Below are positions 25,672-35,796 of a DNA stretch of 64,000 nt, in pieces. The stretch is from positions 1,116,001-1,180,000 of the forward strand of contig NZ_CP140152.1 in the NCBI RefSeq assembly GCF_034479515.1, given 5' to 3'. The DNA is from Duganella zoogloeoides (lineage in GTDB: Bacteria > Pseudomonadota > Gammaproteobacteria > Burkholderiales > Burkholderiaceae_D). Within the stretch, counting starts at the first letter, position 1, and each line of letters starts with the position of its first letter. The position numbers and the translations under genes are program-made. The notes under the pieces are model-generated. The model saw only the letters and a program-made list of their open reading frames with translations, ran no database searches and was not told where the DNA came from.

Positions 25672-26202
25672 TTACTGAATGATGAACGCGGTAAACAACA
25701 CATCGACAACGTCCTGCTTGTCGCCGCGCTGCTCCAGCGGCTCGCTGGTTTGCTCGACGATTTCCTTGGCCAGCTGCATCTTGCCTTCGGGCGTGTTGAT
25801 GTCGGCCGCGCGCTTGCTCGACAACAGCAAGAGCACCCGGCTGCGCACCTTGGCCATATTGACCTTGAGGTTTTCCTTTTCTTCGGCGCTGCCCACTTCC
25901 AGCGTGAACGCCAGTTGCAGGTATTGCTCGGCGCCGTCTTCACCCGGCTGCAGGTTGACCGTGAACGGATCGACCGGCAAATATTCCGGTGGACCGGCTT
26001 TCTTTTCCTTCTTCTTTTTCTTGGCCGGCGCTTCTTCCTCGTGCGCATCGCCACTGTTGTGCATGAAATACCACGCTGCGCCACCGCCGCCGGCGCCCAG
26101 CACCAGCAACACCGCCACGATGATGATGATCAGCTTCTTGCTGCCGCCGCCTGCCGGCGCATCCACTTTCTGATCAGCCTTCATTTTTGGGTTCGCTTTC
26201 AA
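25672..26202 (-). CDS. fliL: Flagellar basal-body-associated protein FliL
   Basis: A single-span inner-membrane protein that associates with the stator. The 176 residues have a membrane helix near 24-45 (LIIIIVAVLLVLGAG), a Lys/Glu-rich juxtamembrane stretch and a periplasmic domain with DPFTVNLQ and YLQLAFTLEV. The TTG at 26202 is preceded by AGGGG with 7-nt spacing; the ATG at 26184 is an alternative start with a poorer site. A 185-base gap separates it from fliK, so fliL may have its own promoter. Confidence 0.9.
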   Translation of the reverse strand: MKANPKMKADQKVDAPAGGGSKKLIIIIVAVLLVLGAGGGGAAWYFMHNSGDAHEEEAPAKKKKKEKKAGPPEYLPVDPFTVNLQPGEDGAEQYLQLAFTLEVGSAEEKENLKVNMAKVRSRVLLLLSSKRAADINTPEGKMQLAKEIVEQTSEPLEQRGDKQDVVDVLFTAFIIQ

Positions 26203-26387
26203 AAAATTGCCCCTGGGTGTTAAATCGGTTCCGCCATTATGTCATTATCGGTTGTGCCTGCGCAGCAAGATCGAGCGAAAAGAGGGGCGAACGCCCACCT
26301 GCTCGGTGTTTCCATGGCGGAACATGCAACAAAACCTGTGATGACGGCCCGCTCGCCCCCCGGATCGCCGGATCGCTGGACCCGGGG

Positions 26388-27869
26388 TCAGGCGAAGGTA
26401 TCGACCGCACCGCTCGGCAAGCGCCGGGTGGTGACGGTGCGCGCCACCTCGGCGCCATCGTCGCCGGCCGCGCCGCCCCGGCCACTGCCACCGCGATTGC
26501 CATCGCTGCTGCCGGCGCGCTGGCCGGCAGCCTGCTGCCCGGCGCCTGACGAGACGGTGGCATTGCCCAGTGTGATACCGGCTTCGCCCATCATCTCGCG
26601 CAGCCTGGGCAGGGCCGCTTCCAGCGCCTGGCGTACTTCCGGCGCGGCCGAGGTGAAGGCAGCGGTGGCTTGATCCTTGTTCACGCTCAGGACCACCTGC
26701 AACGGCCCCAGGTCGGGCGGATTGAGCTCCATGGTGGCGCTCTGTTCGCCGCCGGCGGCCATGAAGATCACTTTCTGGCCCAGTTGCTGGTCCCATGCGG
26801 GCGTGCCCACGCGGCTGTACAGCGTGGTGGCCGGCGTGGCCACCTTGGCCAGCTCCAGTGCATTGGCGCCAGGGGCCGCGCCGGCCGCTGCCAGCGTGGC
26901 CGGCGTGGCGGATGCGGCTTCCTTGGCGGCCAGTGCTGCGTCCGCTTCGGCATGGGCATCGACACGTGCGCCGACGGTGGCCAATTGCTGGCCGAAGCTG
27001 CCGGCCTCGACTTTTGGTGGGAGTTCGGTGCCTGGCGCGTGCTGGGTGGCGCTGGTGGCACTGATGGCGGACGTGTCGGCGGACGCATCGGTCTTCGCTT
27101 CGACTGCTGGCCTAAAGGTGCCTTGGGCGTGCTTGGCCGGCGCGGCGTCGCCGGCCAGTTCCGCGCGCGGCGGGATCGGGGTACTGGCGGCATCGGCGCT
27201 GCCGGCAGCGGGCGGGGTGTCGGTGTCGGCGCCGCCAGCGGTGAGCAGGGCTTCGGCGTCGGCGCTGCTGGCAGCGGGCAAGGTATCGGCGGCGCTGCCC
27301 AGTGCAGCCTGGAATTCGGTGTCGGGCAACTGTTCGGCGGTGTCGGTGCCGGCTTCGGCGGCGGTCAATACGGCCAGGGTGGCGGCATCGACGGCGCTTG
27401 CCGCCGCGCCACCAGCACCCGCCAGGGCAGCGTCGGCGTCGGCACTGGCCGCACTGGCATCGGTGCGCTGGTTGAAGGCTGCCACCAGGGTCAGCATGTC
27501 GGCCACCGGATCGGCCGCGTGCGCGGCCTCGGCATCGCTGGCGGCGCGCTCATTGACGTCATTCTTGGCGTCATTGTTGGCGGATTTCGGGGCCTCTTTC
27601 TGGCCGGCGCCGGCGGCCCGGCGGGCATGCTCGGCCGGCTTGGGCGGGGCGCTGTGGTCGATCGGCTGCTCTTGCCGGGCCGTCTTGGTGGTCGCCTGGC
27701 GCTCGGCAGCCCGAGTCTCGGCATTTTTCATGGTCTGGCGCTGCTCGAGCTGTTGCGACAAGGCTTGCTTGAAAGCATCGTTGCTGCTGCCAGCGCCCGG
27801 GTTGGTGTTGACCTTGGGCAGGTTGGCTGCCTTGCTGGCATTGACCGATGGAAGTGGGGCGTTTTGCAT
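26388..27869 (-). CDS. fliK: Flagellar hook-length control protein FliK
   Basis: Secreted ruler and substrate-specificity switch, 493 residues. Most of it is Ala/Asp/Thr-rich and low in complexity, as is normal for the ruler part. The C-terminal domain (about 355-460) carries the family signature: MELNPPDLGPLQVVLSVNKD, with AALPRLREMMGEAGITLGNA after it. The last 30 residues are Gly/Arg-rich. Position after fliJ is canonical. Confidence 0.92.
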   Translation of the reverse strand: MQNAPLPSVNASKAANLPKVNTNPGAGSSNDAFKQALSQQLEQRQTMKNAETRAAERQATTKTARQEQPIDHSAPPKPAEHARRAAGAGQKEAPKSANNDAKNDVNERAASDAEAAHAADPVADMLTLVAAFNQRTDASAASADADAALAGAGGAAASAVDAATLAVLTAAEAGTDTAEQLPDTEFQAALGSAADTLPAASSADAEALLTAGGADTDTPPAAGSADAASTPIPPRAELAGDAAPAKHAQGTFRPAVEAKTDASADTSAISATSATQHAPGTELPPKVEAGSFGQQLATVGARVDAHAEADAALAAKEAASATPATLAAAGAAPGANALELAKVATPATTLYSRVGTPAWDQQLGQKVIFMAAGGEQSATMELNPPDLGPLQVVLSVNKDQATAAFTSAAPEVRQALEAALPRLREMMGEAGITLGNATVSSGAGQQAAGQRAGSSDGNRGGSGRGGAAGDDGAEVARTVTTRRLPSGAVDTFA

Positions 27870-27895
27870 GGTGGACCGGGTGGTGTCGTGAGAAA

Positions 27896-28336
27896 TCAGC
27901 GCTTGTAGAACGCCTGGCGTGCTGCATGTTCATCCATCTGCTTCTGGTCGCGCTTGTTTTCCAGCTTGAGCGCGGCAGCATCGGCGCGCTCGTTCAGGGT
28001 CGAGTACGAGACGCGCTTACGCTCGGCCGTCTGCCAGGCCAGCTTTTCCTGGTTGCTGCGCTGTTCGGCGCGCGTGATCGCGTCATGCTGACCCTTGACG
28101 GCCACGTCCAGCTTGTCCATGAAGGCCTGGAAGTTGCGGTAAGCCATGGGCGTGATGCCGGCCGCTTGCGCTTCCTGAAAACGGTTGACGTATTCTTCGC
28201 GGTAGCCGACCAGCATCTCGTGCTTTTGCCGCGCCTCGTCCACCGCTTTGAGCGAGGCGCCCAGGCGCTTGGCGGCATCGTCGGTTTCGCGGCGGGCCAG
28301 GTCGATCAGGGTTTCGAGTTGTGCTTTGGAAGCCAT
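27896..28336 (-). CDS. fliJ: Flagellar export chaperone/stalk protein FliJ
   Basis: A 146-residue, almost wholly helical coiled-coil protein that sits in the centre of the FliI ATPase ring. It has LETLIDLARRETDDAAKRLG at the start and long Lys/Glu/Gln-rich helices. It lies between fliI and fliK. Confidence 0.93.
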   Translation of the reverse strand: MASKAQLETLIDLARRETDDAAKRLGASLKAVDEARQKHEMLVGYREEYVNRFQEAQAAGITPMAYRNFQAFMDKLDVAVKGQHDAITRAEQRSNQEKLAWQTAERKRVSYSTLNERADAAALKLENKRDQKQMDEHAARQAFYKR

Positions 28337-28373
28337 AATGACTCCGATTATAGGTCTCGGCCGGAGCCGTCAA

Positions 28374-29951
28374 TCAGTTGAACAGCGTGGTAAGTTGCCC
28401 CAAGCTCTCGTCCATAGTCACCCTTTCGGTGATCTGCTGTTGCAGGAATTGCTCGATCTTGTCGTGCAGCACGATGGCCTGGTCCAGCACCGGGTCGGTA
28501 CCCGAAGCATACGCCCCCACGCTGATCAGGTCACGGCTGCGTTCGTATCGTGAAAACAACTGTTTCAGCCGGCGCGCGCGCTGCTGGTGCTCGTGCGGCG
28601 TGATCGAATGCATGGCGCGGCTGATCGATTGCTCGATGTCGATGGCCGGGTAATGGCCAGCCTCGGCCAGGCGGCGGTTGAGCACGATGTGGCCGTCCAG
28701 GATGGCCCGGGCCGAGTCGGCGATCGGATCCTGCTGGTCGTCGCCCTCGGTCAGCACGGTGTAGAACGCCGTGATCGAGCCGCCGCCCAGTTCGCCGTTG
28801 CCGGCCCGTTCCACCAACACTGGCAGCTTGGCAAACACCGACGGCGGATAGCCCTTGGTCGCTGGCGGCTCGCCGATGGCCAGCGCGATTTCGCGCTGCG
28901 CCATGGCATAGCGGGTCAGTGAGTCCATGATCAACAGCACGTTCATGCCCTTGTCGCGGAAGTGCTCGGCAATCGCGGTGGAATACGCCGCACCCTGCAG
29001 GCGCATCAGCGGTGGCGTGTCGGCCGGGGCCGCCACCACGACCGAGCGGGCCAGGCCTTCCGCACCGAGGATCTGCTCGATGAACTCCTTGACTTCACGA
29101 CCGCGTTCGCCGATCAGCCCGACGACGATGATGTCGGCCTCGGTGTAGCGCGCCATCATGCCCAGCAACACGGATTTACCGACGCCGGATCCCGCAAACA
29201 GGCCCATGCGCTGGCCGCGGCCGACGGTCAGCATGGCGTTGATCGAGCGCACGCCCACGTCGAGCGTATCGACAATCGGCGCGCGGCCCAGCGGGTTGGC
29301 GGGGCGGGTATTGATCGGTGCACTGTCGGACGCGTTGAGCGGGCCCAGGCCGTCGAGCGGGCGGCCGGCCGCATCCAGTACCCGGCCCAGCAGTTCGGGC
29401 CCGACCGGTAAATGACGGGCGCGGTCGCTGGGGCGGCGGCGCGGGTGGTTGACGGTGCCGGGGCGCGGAATCGCCGGCTCCACCGGGAATACCCGGGTGC
29501 CGGGCACCACGCCCTCGACATCGCTTTGCGGCATCAGGAATAATTTGTCGCCTTCGAAGCCGACCACTTCCGCCTCGATCTTGCCGCCCGACGGCAACGG
29601 CACGGTGCAGGCGGCGCCCACGGCCAGGCGCAGGCCCACCGCTTCCATCACCAGCCCGGCCACGCGGGTCACGCGGCCCGATACCTGCATCGGTTCCACG
29701 AAACCGACCAGCGCGTTGCAGTCGCCGAGATAGGCTTGCCAGCGGCTGGCGTGGGGATTTTTTGCCGGCGGCGCTGCCGGCGGGGCGGTCGGGGCAATGT
29801 CATCTTCCTGGTCGCCATCGAGCAATTGCTCAAGCCCCGGCTGCAGATGGGTTTGCAAGTCGGCCGGCAATTCGTCGGGAGGCAGGATCAGGCCTTCGGC
29901 CGGATGTTGCGCAGCGTCGGTGGTATCGGGCGTGGGAATGTCGGCGCTCAT
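28374..29951 (-). CDS. fliI: Flagellum-specific export ATPase FliI
   Basis: F1-beta-like ATPase of the export apparatus, 525 residues. Walker A is [31 protein letters not shown] and [17 protein letters not shown] are the following family motifs. Compared with the usual ~440-460 residues, it has an acidic, Pro-rich N-terminal extension of roughly 65 residues. It also has an extra Arg/Pro-rich stretch ([20 protein letters not shown]) before the [10 protein letters not shown] motif. The ATG lies one base after the fliH stop, which supports this start. Confidence 0.94.
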   Translation of the reverse strand: MSADIPTPDTTDAAQHPAEGLILPPDELPADLQTHLQPGLEQLLDGDQEDDIAPTAPPAAPPAKNPHASRWQAYLGDCNALVGFVEPMQVSGRVTRVAGLVMEAVGLRLAVGAACTVPLPSGGKIEAEVVGFEGDKLFLMPQSDVEGVVPGTRVFPVEPAIPRPGTVNHPRRRPSDRARHLPVGPELLGRVLDAAGRPLDGLGPLNASDSAPINTRPANPLGRAPIVDTLDVGVRSINAMLTVGRGQRMGLFAGSGVGKSVLLGMMARYTEADIIVVGLIGERGREVKEFIEQILGAEGLARSVVVAAPADTPPLMRLQGAAYSTAIAEHFRDKGMNVLLIMDSLTRYAMAQREIALAIGEPPATKGYPPSVFAKLPVLVERAGNGELGGGSITAFYTVLTEGDDQQDPIADSARAILDGHIVLNRRLAEAGHYPAIDIEQSISRAMHSITPHEHQQRARRLKQLFSRYERSRDLISVGAYASGTDPVLDQAIVLHDKIEQFLQQQITERVTMDESLGQLTTLFN

Positions 29952-29952
29952 G

Positions 29953-30720
29953 TCAGTCCAGCCAGCCGATGTCCTTGCCCAGCGCGTGGGTCAGGCGTTC
30001 CCAGCGGGCGGCGGCGGTGGCGTCGATCTGGTTGCTGGCGGTATCGACCTTGCAGCCGCCACGGCCGATGCTGGCGTCGATCACCACGCGCCAGCCGCCC
30101 TTGGTCAGCTCCTCGCCGATGCCGGCCTTGACGACCTCGGCATCGTCCGGGTGCAGCACCAGCAGCGCAGGCTGTTGCAACACGGGCAGGTATTCAATGG
30201 CTTCGCGCACGATGGGGATGATCAGTTCGGGCTTGGCGGGCAGGGCGCTTTTGAGCATGCCCTTGGCCAGTTGCAGCGCCAGTTCCAGCACGTCGTTGGC
30301 GATCAATTGATCGGCCTCGCGCAGCGCAGTGGAAAAGCTGTCGGCCAGTGCGCGCACGTGTTCGAGCGCTTCGTCGGTGACTTTTTTGCCGGCGTCCAGC
30401 GCTTTCTTGTGGCCGTCGGCGTGGCCGGCTTCGTGGCCTTCCTCGTAGCCGGACGTGCGTGCTTCCTCGCGGATCGCCTCGAGTTCCTCGACGGTGGGAT
30501 AGACGATCGGTGGCGGCACAGGCGGGCCGATGTCGGCCAGTTCCTGTTGCGCTTCGATTTGTTCGTACACGCGCTGTTCGGCGTCGTGGCGGGCTTGCTC
30601 GGCGGCGTGCGCACGCTGTTCGGCCTCGCGCTCGGCGACCACGCTCGGGCGTTCGTCGCCAAACGAGGTCATTTCCCAGCGCTGGAATGCAGTCTGCTTT
30701 TCTCTTGGTATGGTGGACAT
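29953..30720 (-). CDS. fliH: Flagellar export ATPase regulator FliH
   Basis: The peripheral-stalk protein that holds FliI and links it to FlhA and FliN, 255 residues. The N-terminal half is a Glu/Ala/Gln-rich coiled coil with the glycine-spaced segment [20 protein letters not shown]. The C-terminal part resembles the V/F-type stalk domain ([19 protein letters not shown]). It lies between fliG and fliI. Confidence 0.93.
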   Translation of the reverse strand: MSTIPREKQTAFQRWEMTSFGDERPSVVAEREAEQRAHAAEQARHDAEQRVYEQIEAQQELADIGPPVPPPIVYPTVEELEAIREEARTSGYEEGHEAGHADGHKKALDAGKKVTDEALEHVRALADSFSTALREADQLIANDVLELALQLAKGMLKSALPAKPELIIPIVREAIEYLPVLQQPALLVLHPDDAEVVKAGIGEELTKGGWRVVIDASIGRGGCKVDTASNQIDATAAARWERLTHALGKDIGWLD

Positions 30721-30727
30721 GAATTAA

Positions 30728-31726
30728 TTATACGAATGAATCTTCGCCCTTGCCGCCGAGGACGATCTGTCCTTCGTCGGCCAGGCGGCGCACGATCTGC
30801 AGTATCTGCTTTTGCTGGCTTTCCACTTCCGACAGCCGGACCGGGCCTTTGGATTCGAGGTCTTCGCGCATCATTTCGCTGGCGCGCGCCGACATGTTCT
30901 TGAATATCTTCTCGCGCAATTCCTGCGAGGCGCCTTTCAGGGCGATGATCAGCATTTCCGACTGCACCTCGCGCAGCAGCAGCTGGATACCGCGGTCGTC
31001 GATATCGATCACGTTGTCGAACACGAACATCTCGTCCATGATTTTCTGCGCCATGTCGTTGTCGTAGTTCTTGATGTTGTCCATCACCGAACTTTCCTGC
31101 TCGCCGCTCATGAAGTTGAGGATCTCGGCCGCCGTGCGCACGCCGCCCAGCGACGATTTCTTGATGTTCTCGTTACCGGACAGCAGCTTGGTCAGCACGT
31201 CGTTCAGTTCGCGCAGCGCGGCCGGCTGCACGCCGTCCAGGGTGGCGATGCGCAGCACCGCGTCGTTGCGCAGGCGGTCGGTGAAGTGGCTGAGGATTTC
31301 GCAGGCCTGGTCGCGCTCTAGGTGGACCAGGATGGTGGCAATGATCTGCGGGTGTTCGTTGCGGATCAGCTCGGCTACCGATTGCGAATCCATCCATTTC
31401 AGCGATTCGATGCCGGACGCATCCTTGCCGCCCAAGATGCGCGACAGCAGCACCGATGCCTTGTCGTCGCCCAGCGCCTTGGTCAGCACCTGGCGGATGT
31501 ACTCGTCGGAATCGAGACCCACGGTGGACGCAGCCGCCACCATGTCGCGGAAGTTTTCCAGCGTGCCCACCACTTCTTCGTGCGGCACGTTTTTCATGGT
31601 GGCCATGGCGGCGCCGAGTTTCAGCACTTCGCGCGGTCCGAGGAATTTCATCACTTCGGCCGCTTCGCTCTCGCCCATGGCCAGCATCAGGATGGCCGCT
31701 TTTTGCAGTCCGGTATTCTCAGTCAT
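30728..31726 (-). CDS. fliG: Flagellar motor switch protein FliG
   Basis: C-ring rotor protein that contacts the stator, 332 residues, typical length. It has LQKAAILMLAMGESEAAEVM at the start, the middle-domain motif NEHPQIIATILVHLERDQA and the C-terminal torque helix region (DDRGIQLLLREVQSEMLIIA). Its start overlaps the fliF end by 8 bases. Confidence 0.96.
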   Translation of the reverse strand: MTENTGLQKAAILMLAMGESEAAEVMKFLGPREVLKLGAAMATMKNVPHEEVVGTLENFRDMVAAASTVGLDSDEYIRQVLTKALGDDKASVLLSRILGGKDASGIESLKWMDSQSVAELIRNEHPQIIATILVHLERDQACEILSHFTDRLRNDAVLRIATLDGVQPAALRELNDVLTKLLSGNENIKKSSLGGVRTAAEILNFMSGEQESSVMDNIKNYDNDMAQKIMDEMFVFDNVIDIDDRGIQLLLREVQSEMLIIALKGASQELREKIFKNMSARASEMMREDLESKGPVRLSEVESQQKQILQIVRRLADEGQIVLGGKGEDSFV

Positions 31727-33458
31727 TTGCGCCTATCCATTCCTTGATGATGTTGGCAACGATACGGGGGTCTTCGACCGCCAGTTTTTTCGCCATGGCG
31801 AGGTTTTCGCGGTACGAGCGCACGGTGGTCTCTTCCATCTTGCGCAATTCTTCTTCGGCAATGAGCGCCTCGTCCGGGCCTTCCTCGATGACTTCCTCCG
31901 GCACTTCCGGCTCCGGCTCCGGCGTATTGATCTCGTCGATTTTCTTGAACACGGGCCGCATCATCGGGCGCACGATGCGCAGCACGATATACAGCAAGAT
32001 CAGGGCCGTGATCAGGAACTTGGCCAGGTCCTTGGCCATCGGCAAATTGGCCGGATCGCGCCACCAGTCGAGCGGCGCCTCGAACGGCCGGTCAACGCCG
32101 TCGAACGGCGAGTTGGCCACGCTCACGGCATCGCCGCGCTCCTGGTTGTAACCCATCGCCTGCTTCACCAGGTCATTGATCTTGGCCATCTCTTCAGGAG
32201 TATAGGCCTTGATCGTGACTTTGCCGTCCTTATCGACCATGCGCTTGTAGTTCACCGCCACCGCCACCGTCAGGCGGCGCAGGCCGCCCATGCCGCGCGA
32301 CTCGTAGCGCACAGTCTTGTCCACTTCGTAATTGGTGGTCGATTCCTTGTGGGTGGGCGAGGCGGCCGTGTTGGCGTTGGTGCCGGGCGGCGTGCCGGGG
32401 GCGGGCGGCACGGCGCCGGCGCCACCGGCGATCTGGTCGAGCGGCGCGGTAGCCGTGCCCGGCGGCTGGTTCGACAGCGCGCCGGGAATGCCGCCCGGGT
32501 TGGCAGGGGCGCCGCCGTTGGTTTCCGTGCTTTGCTGGCTGCGGATGGCCGAGGCGGCCGGCGGCGAGTTCGGCTTGTAGGTTTCGGCGGCCTGTTCGAT
32601 CTGCGAGAAATCGACGTCGGCGGTCGCTTCGGCGCGCACATTGTTTTCGCCGACGATCGGGATGATGATCGATTCGACCTGCTTGATGATCTGCGTCTGC
32701 ATGTCCTTGACATACTTGAGCTGCGTTTCATCCATGTTCTTGGCGTTCAGACCCGATTTCTTGTTCTGGTCCGAAATCAGGTTGCCGGCCTGGTCCACCA
32801 CGGTAACGTTGGCCGGCATCAGTTCCGGCACGCTCGACGCCACCAGGTGGACGATGGCGGCCGTTTGCAGCGGGTCGAGCATGCGGTTCGGGTGCAAGGT
32901 CAGCAGCACCGAGGCAGTCGGCTTTTGCTGGTCGCGCACGAATACGGACGGTTTCGGCAGCGCCAGGTGGACGCGCGCGTTTTCCACGGCGGCCAGCGAC
33001 TGGATCGAGCGCGCCAGCTCCCCTTCGAGCGCGCGCTGGTAGTTGACCTGTTCGAGGAATTGCGATACGCCCAGTTTTTGATTTTCCATCAGCTCGAAGC
33101 CGACGTTGCCGCCTTTCGGCAATCCCAGTGCGGCCAGTTTCAGCCGCGCATCATGGACTTGTTCGGTCGGTACCAGGATGGCCGTGCCGTTCTCGGAAAA
33201 CTTGTGCTTGATGTTGAGTTTGTCGAGCTCGGCCGTGATGGCGCCGCCGTCGCGGTCGGTGTAGTTGGAAAACAGCACGCCGTAGTCGGGCGCCTTGTTC
33301 CACAGGTACAGGCCGATCAGCACCGCCACGATCGCGGCCGCCGCTGCGCCGCGCAGCACGTTGCGGCCCATCGGCGTTTGCAGGAACGGCAGGCGTTCGG
33401 CGCCGTCGTCGGCTGCGGGCGGCGCATTGGTAGGGTCGAGTGGTTCGGCTACGGCCAT
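31719..33458 (-). CDS. fliF: Flagellar MS-ring protein FliF
   Basis: Inner-membrane ring on which the basal body is built, 579 residues. There is a membrane span near 35-52 (VLRGAAAAAIVAVLIGLYLW) and ring-building domains with DYGVLFSNYTDRDGGAI and YQRALEGELARSIQSLAAVE. A second span near 478-498 leads to the C-terminal FliG-binding tail. fliE lies divergent, 246 bases away; that gap must hold both start signals, but no promoter in it is convincing. Confidence 0.96.
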   Translation of the reverse strand: MAVAEPLDPTNAPPAADDGAERLPFLQTPMGRNVLRGAAAAAIVAVLIGLYLWNKAPDYGVLFSNYTDRDGGAITAELDKLNIKHKFSENGTAILVPTEQVHDARLKLAALGLPKGGNVGFELMENQKLGVSQFLEQVNYQRALEGELARSIQSLAAVENARVHLALPKPSVFVRDQQKPTASVLLTLHPNRMLDPLQTAAIVHLVASSVPELMPANVTVVDQAGNLISDQNKKSGLNAKNMDETQLKYVKDMQTQIIKQVESIIIPIVGENNVRAEATADVDFSQIEQAAETYKPNSPPAASAIRSQQSTETNGGAPANPGGIPGALSNQPPGTATAPLDQIAGGAGAVPPAPGTPPGTNANTAASPTHKESTTNYEVDKTVRYESRGMGGLRRLTVAVAVNYKRMVDKDGKVTIKAYTPEEMAKINDLVKQAMGYNQERGDAVSVANSPFDGVDRPFEAPLDWWRDPANLPMAKDLAKFLITALILLYIVLRIVRPMMRPVFKKIDEINTPEPEPEVPEEVIEEGPDEALIAEEELRKMEETTVRSYRENLAMAKKLAVEDPRIVANIIKEWIGAND

Positions 33459-33704
33459 GATGGTTAAATTCCGGGTACGTGGGAGTGATGCCTATTATTG
33501 CTTGACCCTGGGCAATTCAATCGCGTGAACAGAGCGCTCTTTCCGGTCTTGCTCGGACGAGAGTGCTTGCCAGGCTCTTGGTAATCTGTCAGCTCTGAAT
33601 AAAGGCGAACCTCTGCCACAGCGGCATGCCTATTGTAACGCCGCACCGGGACAAAACGTGAAATTTGTTTCGTGAAAGCAACACCGAGATAAACAGGAGT
33701 GGAA

Positions 33705-34049
33705 ATGAGAACAGGTGGAATCGATAGCAGCCAGATCCAGTCGATGATCGCGCAGTTGAAGGCGCACGCCACGCGCCCGCAACTGACGCCGCCCGTGGTG
33801 CAGACCGAAACGGTGGCCGCACCGAAGGCCGAGTTTTCGGACGCGCTGAAAACCGCGCTCGACTCGGTCAACGCGGCCCAGGTCAAGTCGAGCGAGATGG
33901 GCAAGCGCTTCGCCATGGGCGACGACAGCGTGAGCCTGTCGGATTTGATGATCACGATGCAAAAGTCGAGCATCAACTTCCAGGCCGCAATCCAGGTGCG
34001 TAACAAGTTGGTGACCGCCTATCACGACATCATGAACATGCAGGTATAG
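33705..34049 (+). CDS. fliE: Flagellar MS-ring/rod adaptor protein FliE
   Basis: FliE joins the MS ring to the rod, 114 residues. The C-terminal region is typical: FSDALKTALDSVNAAQVKSS and DLMITMQKSSINFQAAIQVR, ending in YHDIMNMQV. AGGAG at 33695-33699 places the ATG at 33705; the GTG at 33699 overlaps that site. It is divergent from fliF and transcribed alone here, because unrelated genes follow. Confidence 0.94.
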   Translation: MRTGGIDSSQIQSMIAQLKAHATRPQLTPPVVQTETVAAPKAEFSDALKTALDSVNAAQVKSSEMGKRFAMGDDSVSLSDLMITMQKSSINFQAAIQVRNKLVTAYHDIMNMQV

Positions 34050-34121
34050 CGGCTGTTTGAAAGCGCGCACGACGTCGTTGCAGCGTCTTGCAGTACCCAT
34101 GCACTGTCTGCGCCGGGAGAT

Positions 34122-34742
34122 TTACTTCCTTGTGCGCTGGTTGGACATGACGATATTGTCCATCTCCAGCCCCACGCCGTGGTTGACGGCAGCCACCCAC
34201 GCAGCGGTGGTTGCCACCGCCGCAAAGCTCGAGTGGAACACCACGCTGAACACGCGGTGGATTTCTTCCGCGCTGGCCTTGCCGGCCGCGTTCTCATAGG
34301 GCAGCGATCCGCTCGCATCCGCCAGAAACTCAACCTTCAAGCCCACATGCGCCGCGTGGTAGATCGAGGCTGCATCGCAGTTGTGGGTCATGTAGCCGAC
34401 GATGGTCAAGGTGTCGATCTGGTGCGCCCGCAGCCATTCGGCCAGGTCGGTGCCGGCAAATACGCTGGCCTGGGCTTTTTGCAGGTAGTGGTCTACCTTG
34501 CGCGCGGCCACATCCGGGTGCAGTTCCCAGCCCGGCGAACCGGTGGCAAATACCGGCGCGCCAGCCGGGGTGGCGTGTTGCACCACGATCACCGGCACGC
34601 CGTTGGCGCTGGCCGTGTCCATCGCCAGCATGATATTGGGCAGCGAAGTAGTCACTGGCGGGTATTCGATCGGTAGCGTGCCGGTAAAGTATTCGTTCTG
34701 AGCGTCAATGACGAGCAGGGCGCGGCGGGGAGTGGCAGTCAT
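34122..34742 (-). CDS. Isochorismatase-family cysteine hydrolase
   Basis: A 206-residue hydrolase of the isochorismatase/nicotinamidase superfamily. The catalytic Asp lies in ALLVIDAQNEYF and the nucleophilic Cys in IVGYMTHNCDAASIYHA. The substrate cannot be deduced. The ATG at 34742 has AAGGAA upstream. It is divergent from a GlxA-type regulator 94 bases away, a common pairing that suggests regulator and target. It has no evident flagellar role and interrupts the flagellar cluster. Confidence 0.85.
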   Translation of the reverse strand: MTATPRRALLVIDAQNEYFTGTLPIEYPPVTTSLPNIMLAMDTASANGVPVIVVQHATPAGAPVFATGSPGWELHPDVAARKVDHYLQKAQASVFAGTDLAEWLRAHQIDTLTIVGYMTHNCDAASIYHAAHVGLKVEFLADASGSLPYENAAGKASAEEIHRVFSVVFHSSFAAVATTAAWVAAVNHGVGLEMDNIVMSNQRTRK

Positions 34743-34836
34743 GGCGATTTCCTTGAAAGTGGGGGAGGAGCCATTGTCGGCGGAGCGGGCTACGCGGGCT
34801 AGTGGCCCGAAGGCATGTCTGCGATACAATCGGGCC

Positions 34837-35784
34837 ATGACGACTGCCCCCACAAAAGTTGCCGTGATTGCCTTCAATGGCATCACCCCGTTTCACCTGT
34901 CGGTGCCATGCCTGGTGTTCGACGCGGCGCCTGCCGGGCGCTTCGACGTGTGCGTGTGCGCGGCCGACGGCACGCCGCTGGCCACCTCGGCCGGTTTTGC
35001 GATTGCGACCGCACACGGCCTGGAAGCGCTGGCGGATGCCGACCTGGTGATCATGCCCTCGTGGCACGACGACTGCCGCCCGGCGCCGCCCCGGCTGCTC
35101 GATGCCCTGCGCGGCGCCCATGCCCGTGGCGCCCGGGTGGTGGGGCTGTGCCTGGGTGCCTATCCGCTGGCCGAAGCGGGGCTGTTGAACGGCAAAACCG
35201 CCACCACACATTGGGCCTACGCCGATCAGCTGGCGCTGCGGTTTTCCAAGATAACAGTCGACAGTGACGTTTTGTACGTGGACCAGGGAACGGTGCTGAC
35301 GTCGGCCGGCGTGGCGGCCGGGCTCGATTGCTGCCTGCACCTGCTGCGCCAGCAGTGCGGGGCCGAGCTGGCCAACGTGGTGGCGCGCCAGTTGGTCGTC
35401 GCGCCGCACCGCCAGGGCGGCCAGGCGCAGTTCATCGAGCGGCCGCTGCCGGTCTCGCGTAGCGACGGCCGCTTTGCCGACGTGCTGGCGTGGGTGGGGG
35501 AGCGGCTCGAACAGGCCCACAGCATCGATGCGCTGGCCGCACGCGCGGCCATGAGCCGGCGCCACTTTACGCGCCACTTCCGCCAGGCGACCGGCAGTTC
35601 CTTCAAGCAGTGGCTACTGGCGCAGCGGCTGGCACAGGCGCGCCGCCTGCTGGAAGGCAGCGACGCTGCCATCGAGGTGGTAGCGCAGCAGTCAGGGTTC
35701 GGCTCGGCGCTGTCGCTGCGCCAGCATTTCAAGGCGGCGTTGCAGTTGTCGCCGTCCGCTTACCGCAAGGGCTACAGAATTTAA
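34837..35784 (+). CDS. GlxA-family AraC-type transcriptional regulator (DJ-1/PfpI domain)
   Basis: A 315-residue regulator. The N-terminal ~185 residues are a DJ-1/PfpI-like domain with an elbow-type cysteine in VGLCLGAYPLAEAGLL followed by TATTHW. The C-terminal ~100 residues are an AraC helix-turn-helix pair (LAARAAMSRRHFTRHFRQAT and VVAQQSGFGSALSLRQHFKA). Such proteins often control a neighbouring divergent catabolic or hydrolase gene. The ligand is unknown. Confidence 0.88.
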   Translation: MTTAPTKVAVIAFNGITPFHLSVPCLVFDAAPAGRFDVCVCAADGTPLATSAGFAIATAHGLEALADADLVIMPSWHDDCRPAPPRLLDALRGAHARGARVVGLCLGAYPLAEAGLLNGKTATTHWAYADQLALRFSKITVDSDVLYVDQGTVLTSAGVAAGLDCCLHLLRQQCGAELANVVARQLVVAPHRQGGQAQFIERPLPVSRSDGRFADVLAWVGERLEQAHSIDALAARAAMSRRHFTRHFRQATGSSFKQWLLAQRLAQARRLLEGSDAAIEVVAQQSGFGSALSLRQHFKAALQLSPSAYRKGYRI

Positions 35785-35796
35785 CTGGCGTTTGCG

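Noticed and set aside
26203..26387. TTATCGGT in the fliK-fliL gap as a sigma-28 promoter for fliL
   Set aside because: The -10-like element matches, but no -35 match exists at the 11-nt spacing (AGCAAGAT there).
26670..27908. Two long overlapping plus-strand frames (about 404 and 412 residues) opposite fliK
   Set aside because: They arise from the Ala-rich repetitive composition of fliK, whose C-terminal domain and operon position are convincing.
33459..33704. Promoter search in the divergent fliF-fliE gap
   Set aside because: No convincing sigma-28 or sigma-54 element could be read; TTGACC near 33500 lacks a matching -10 at proper spacing.
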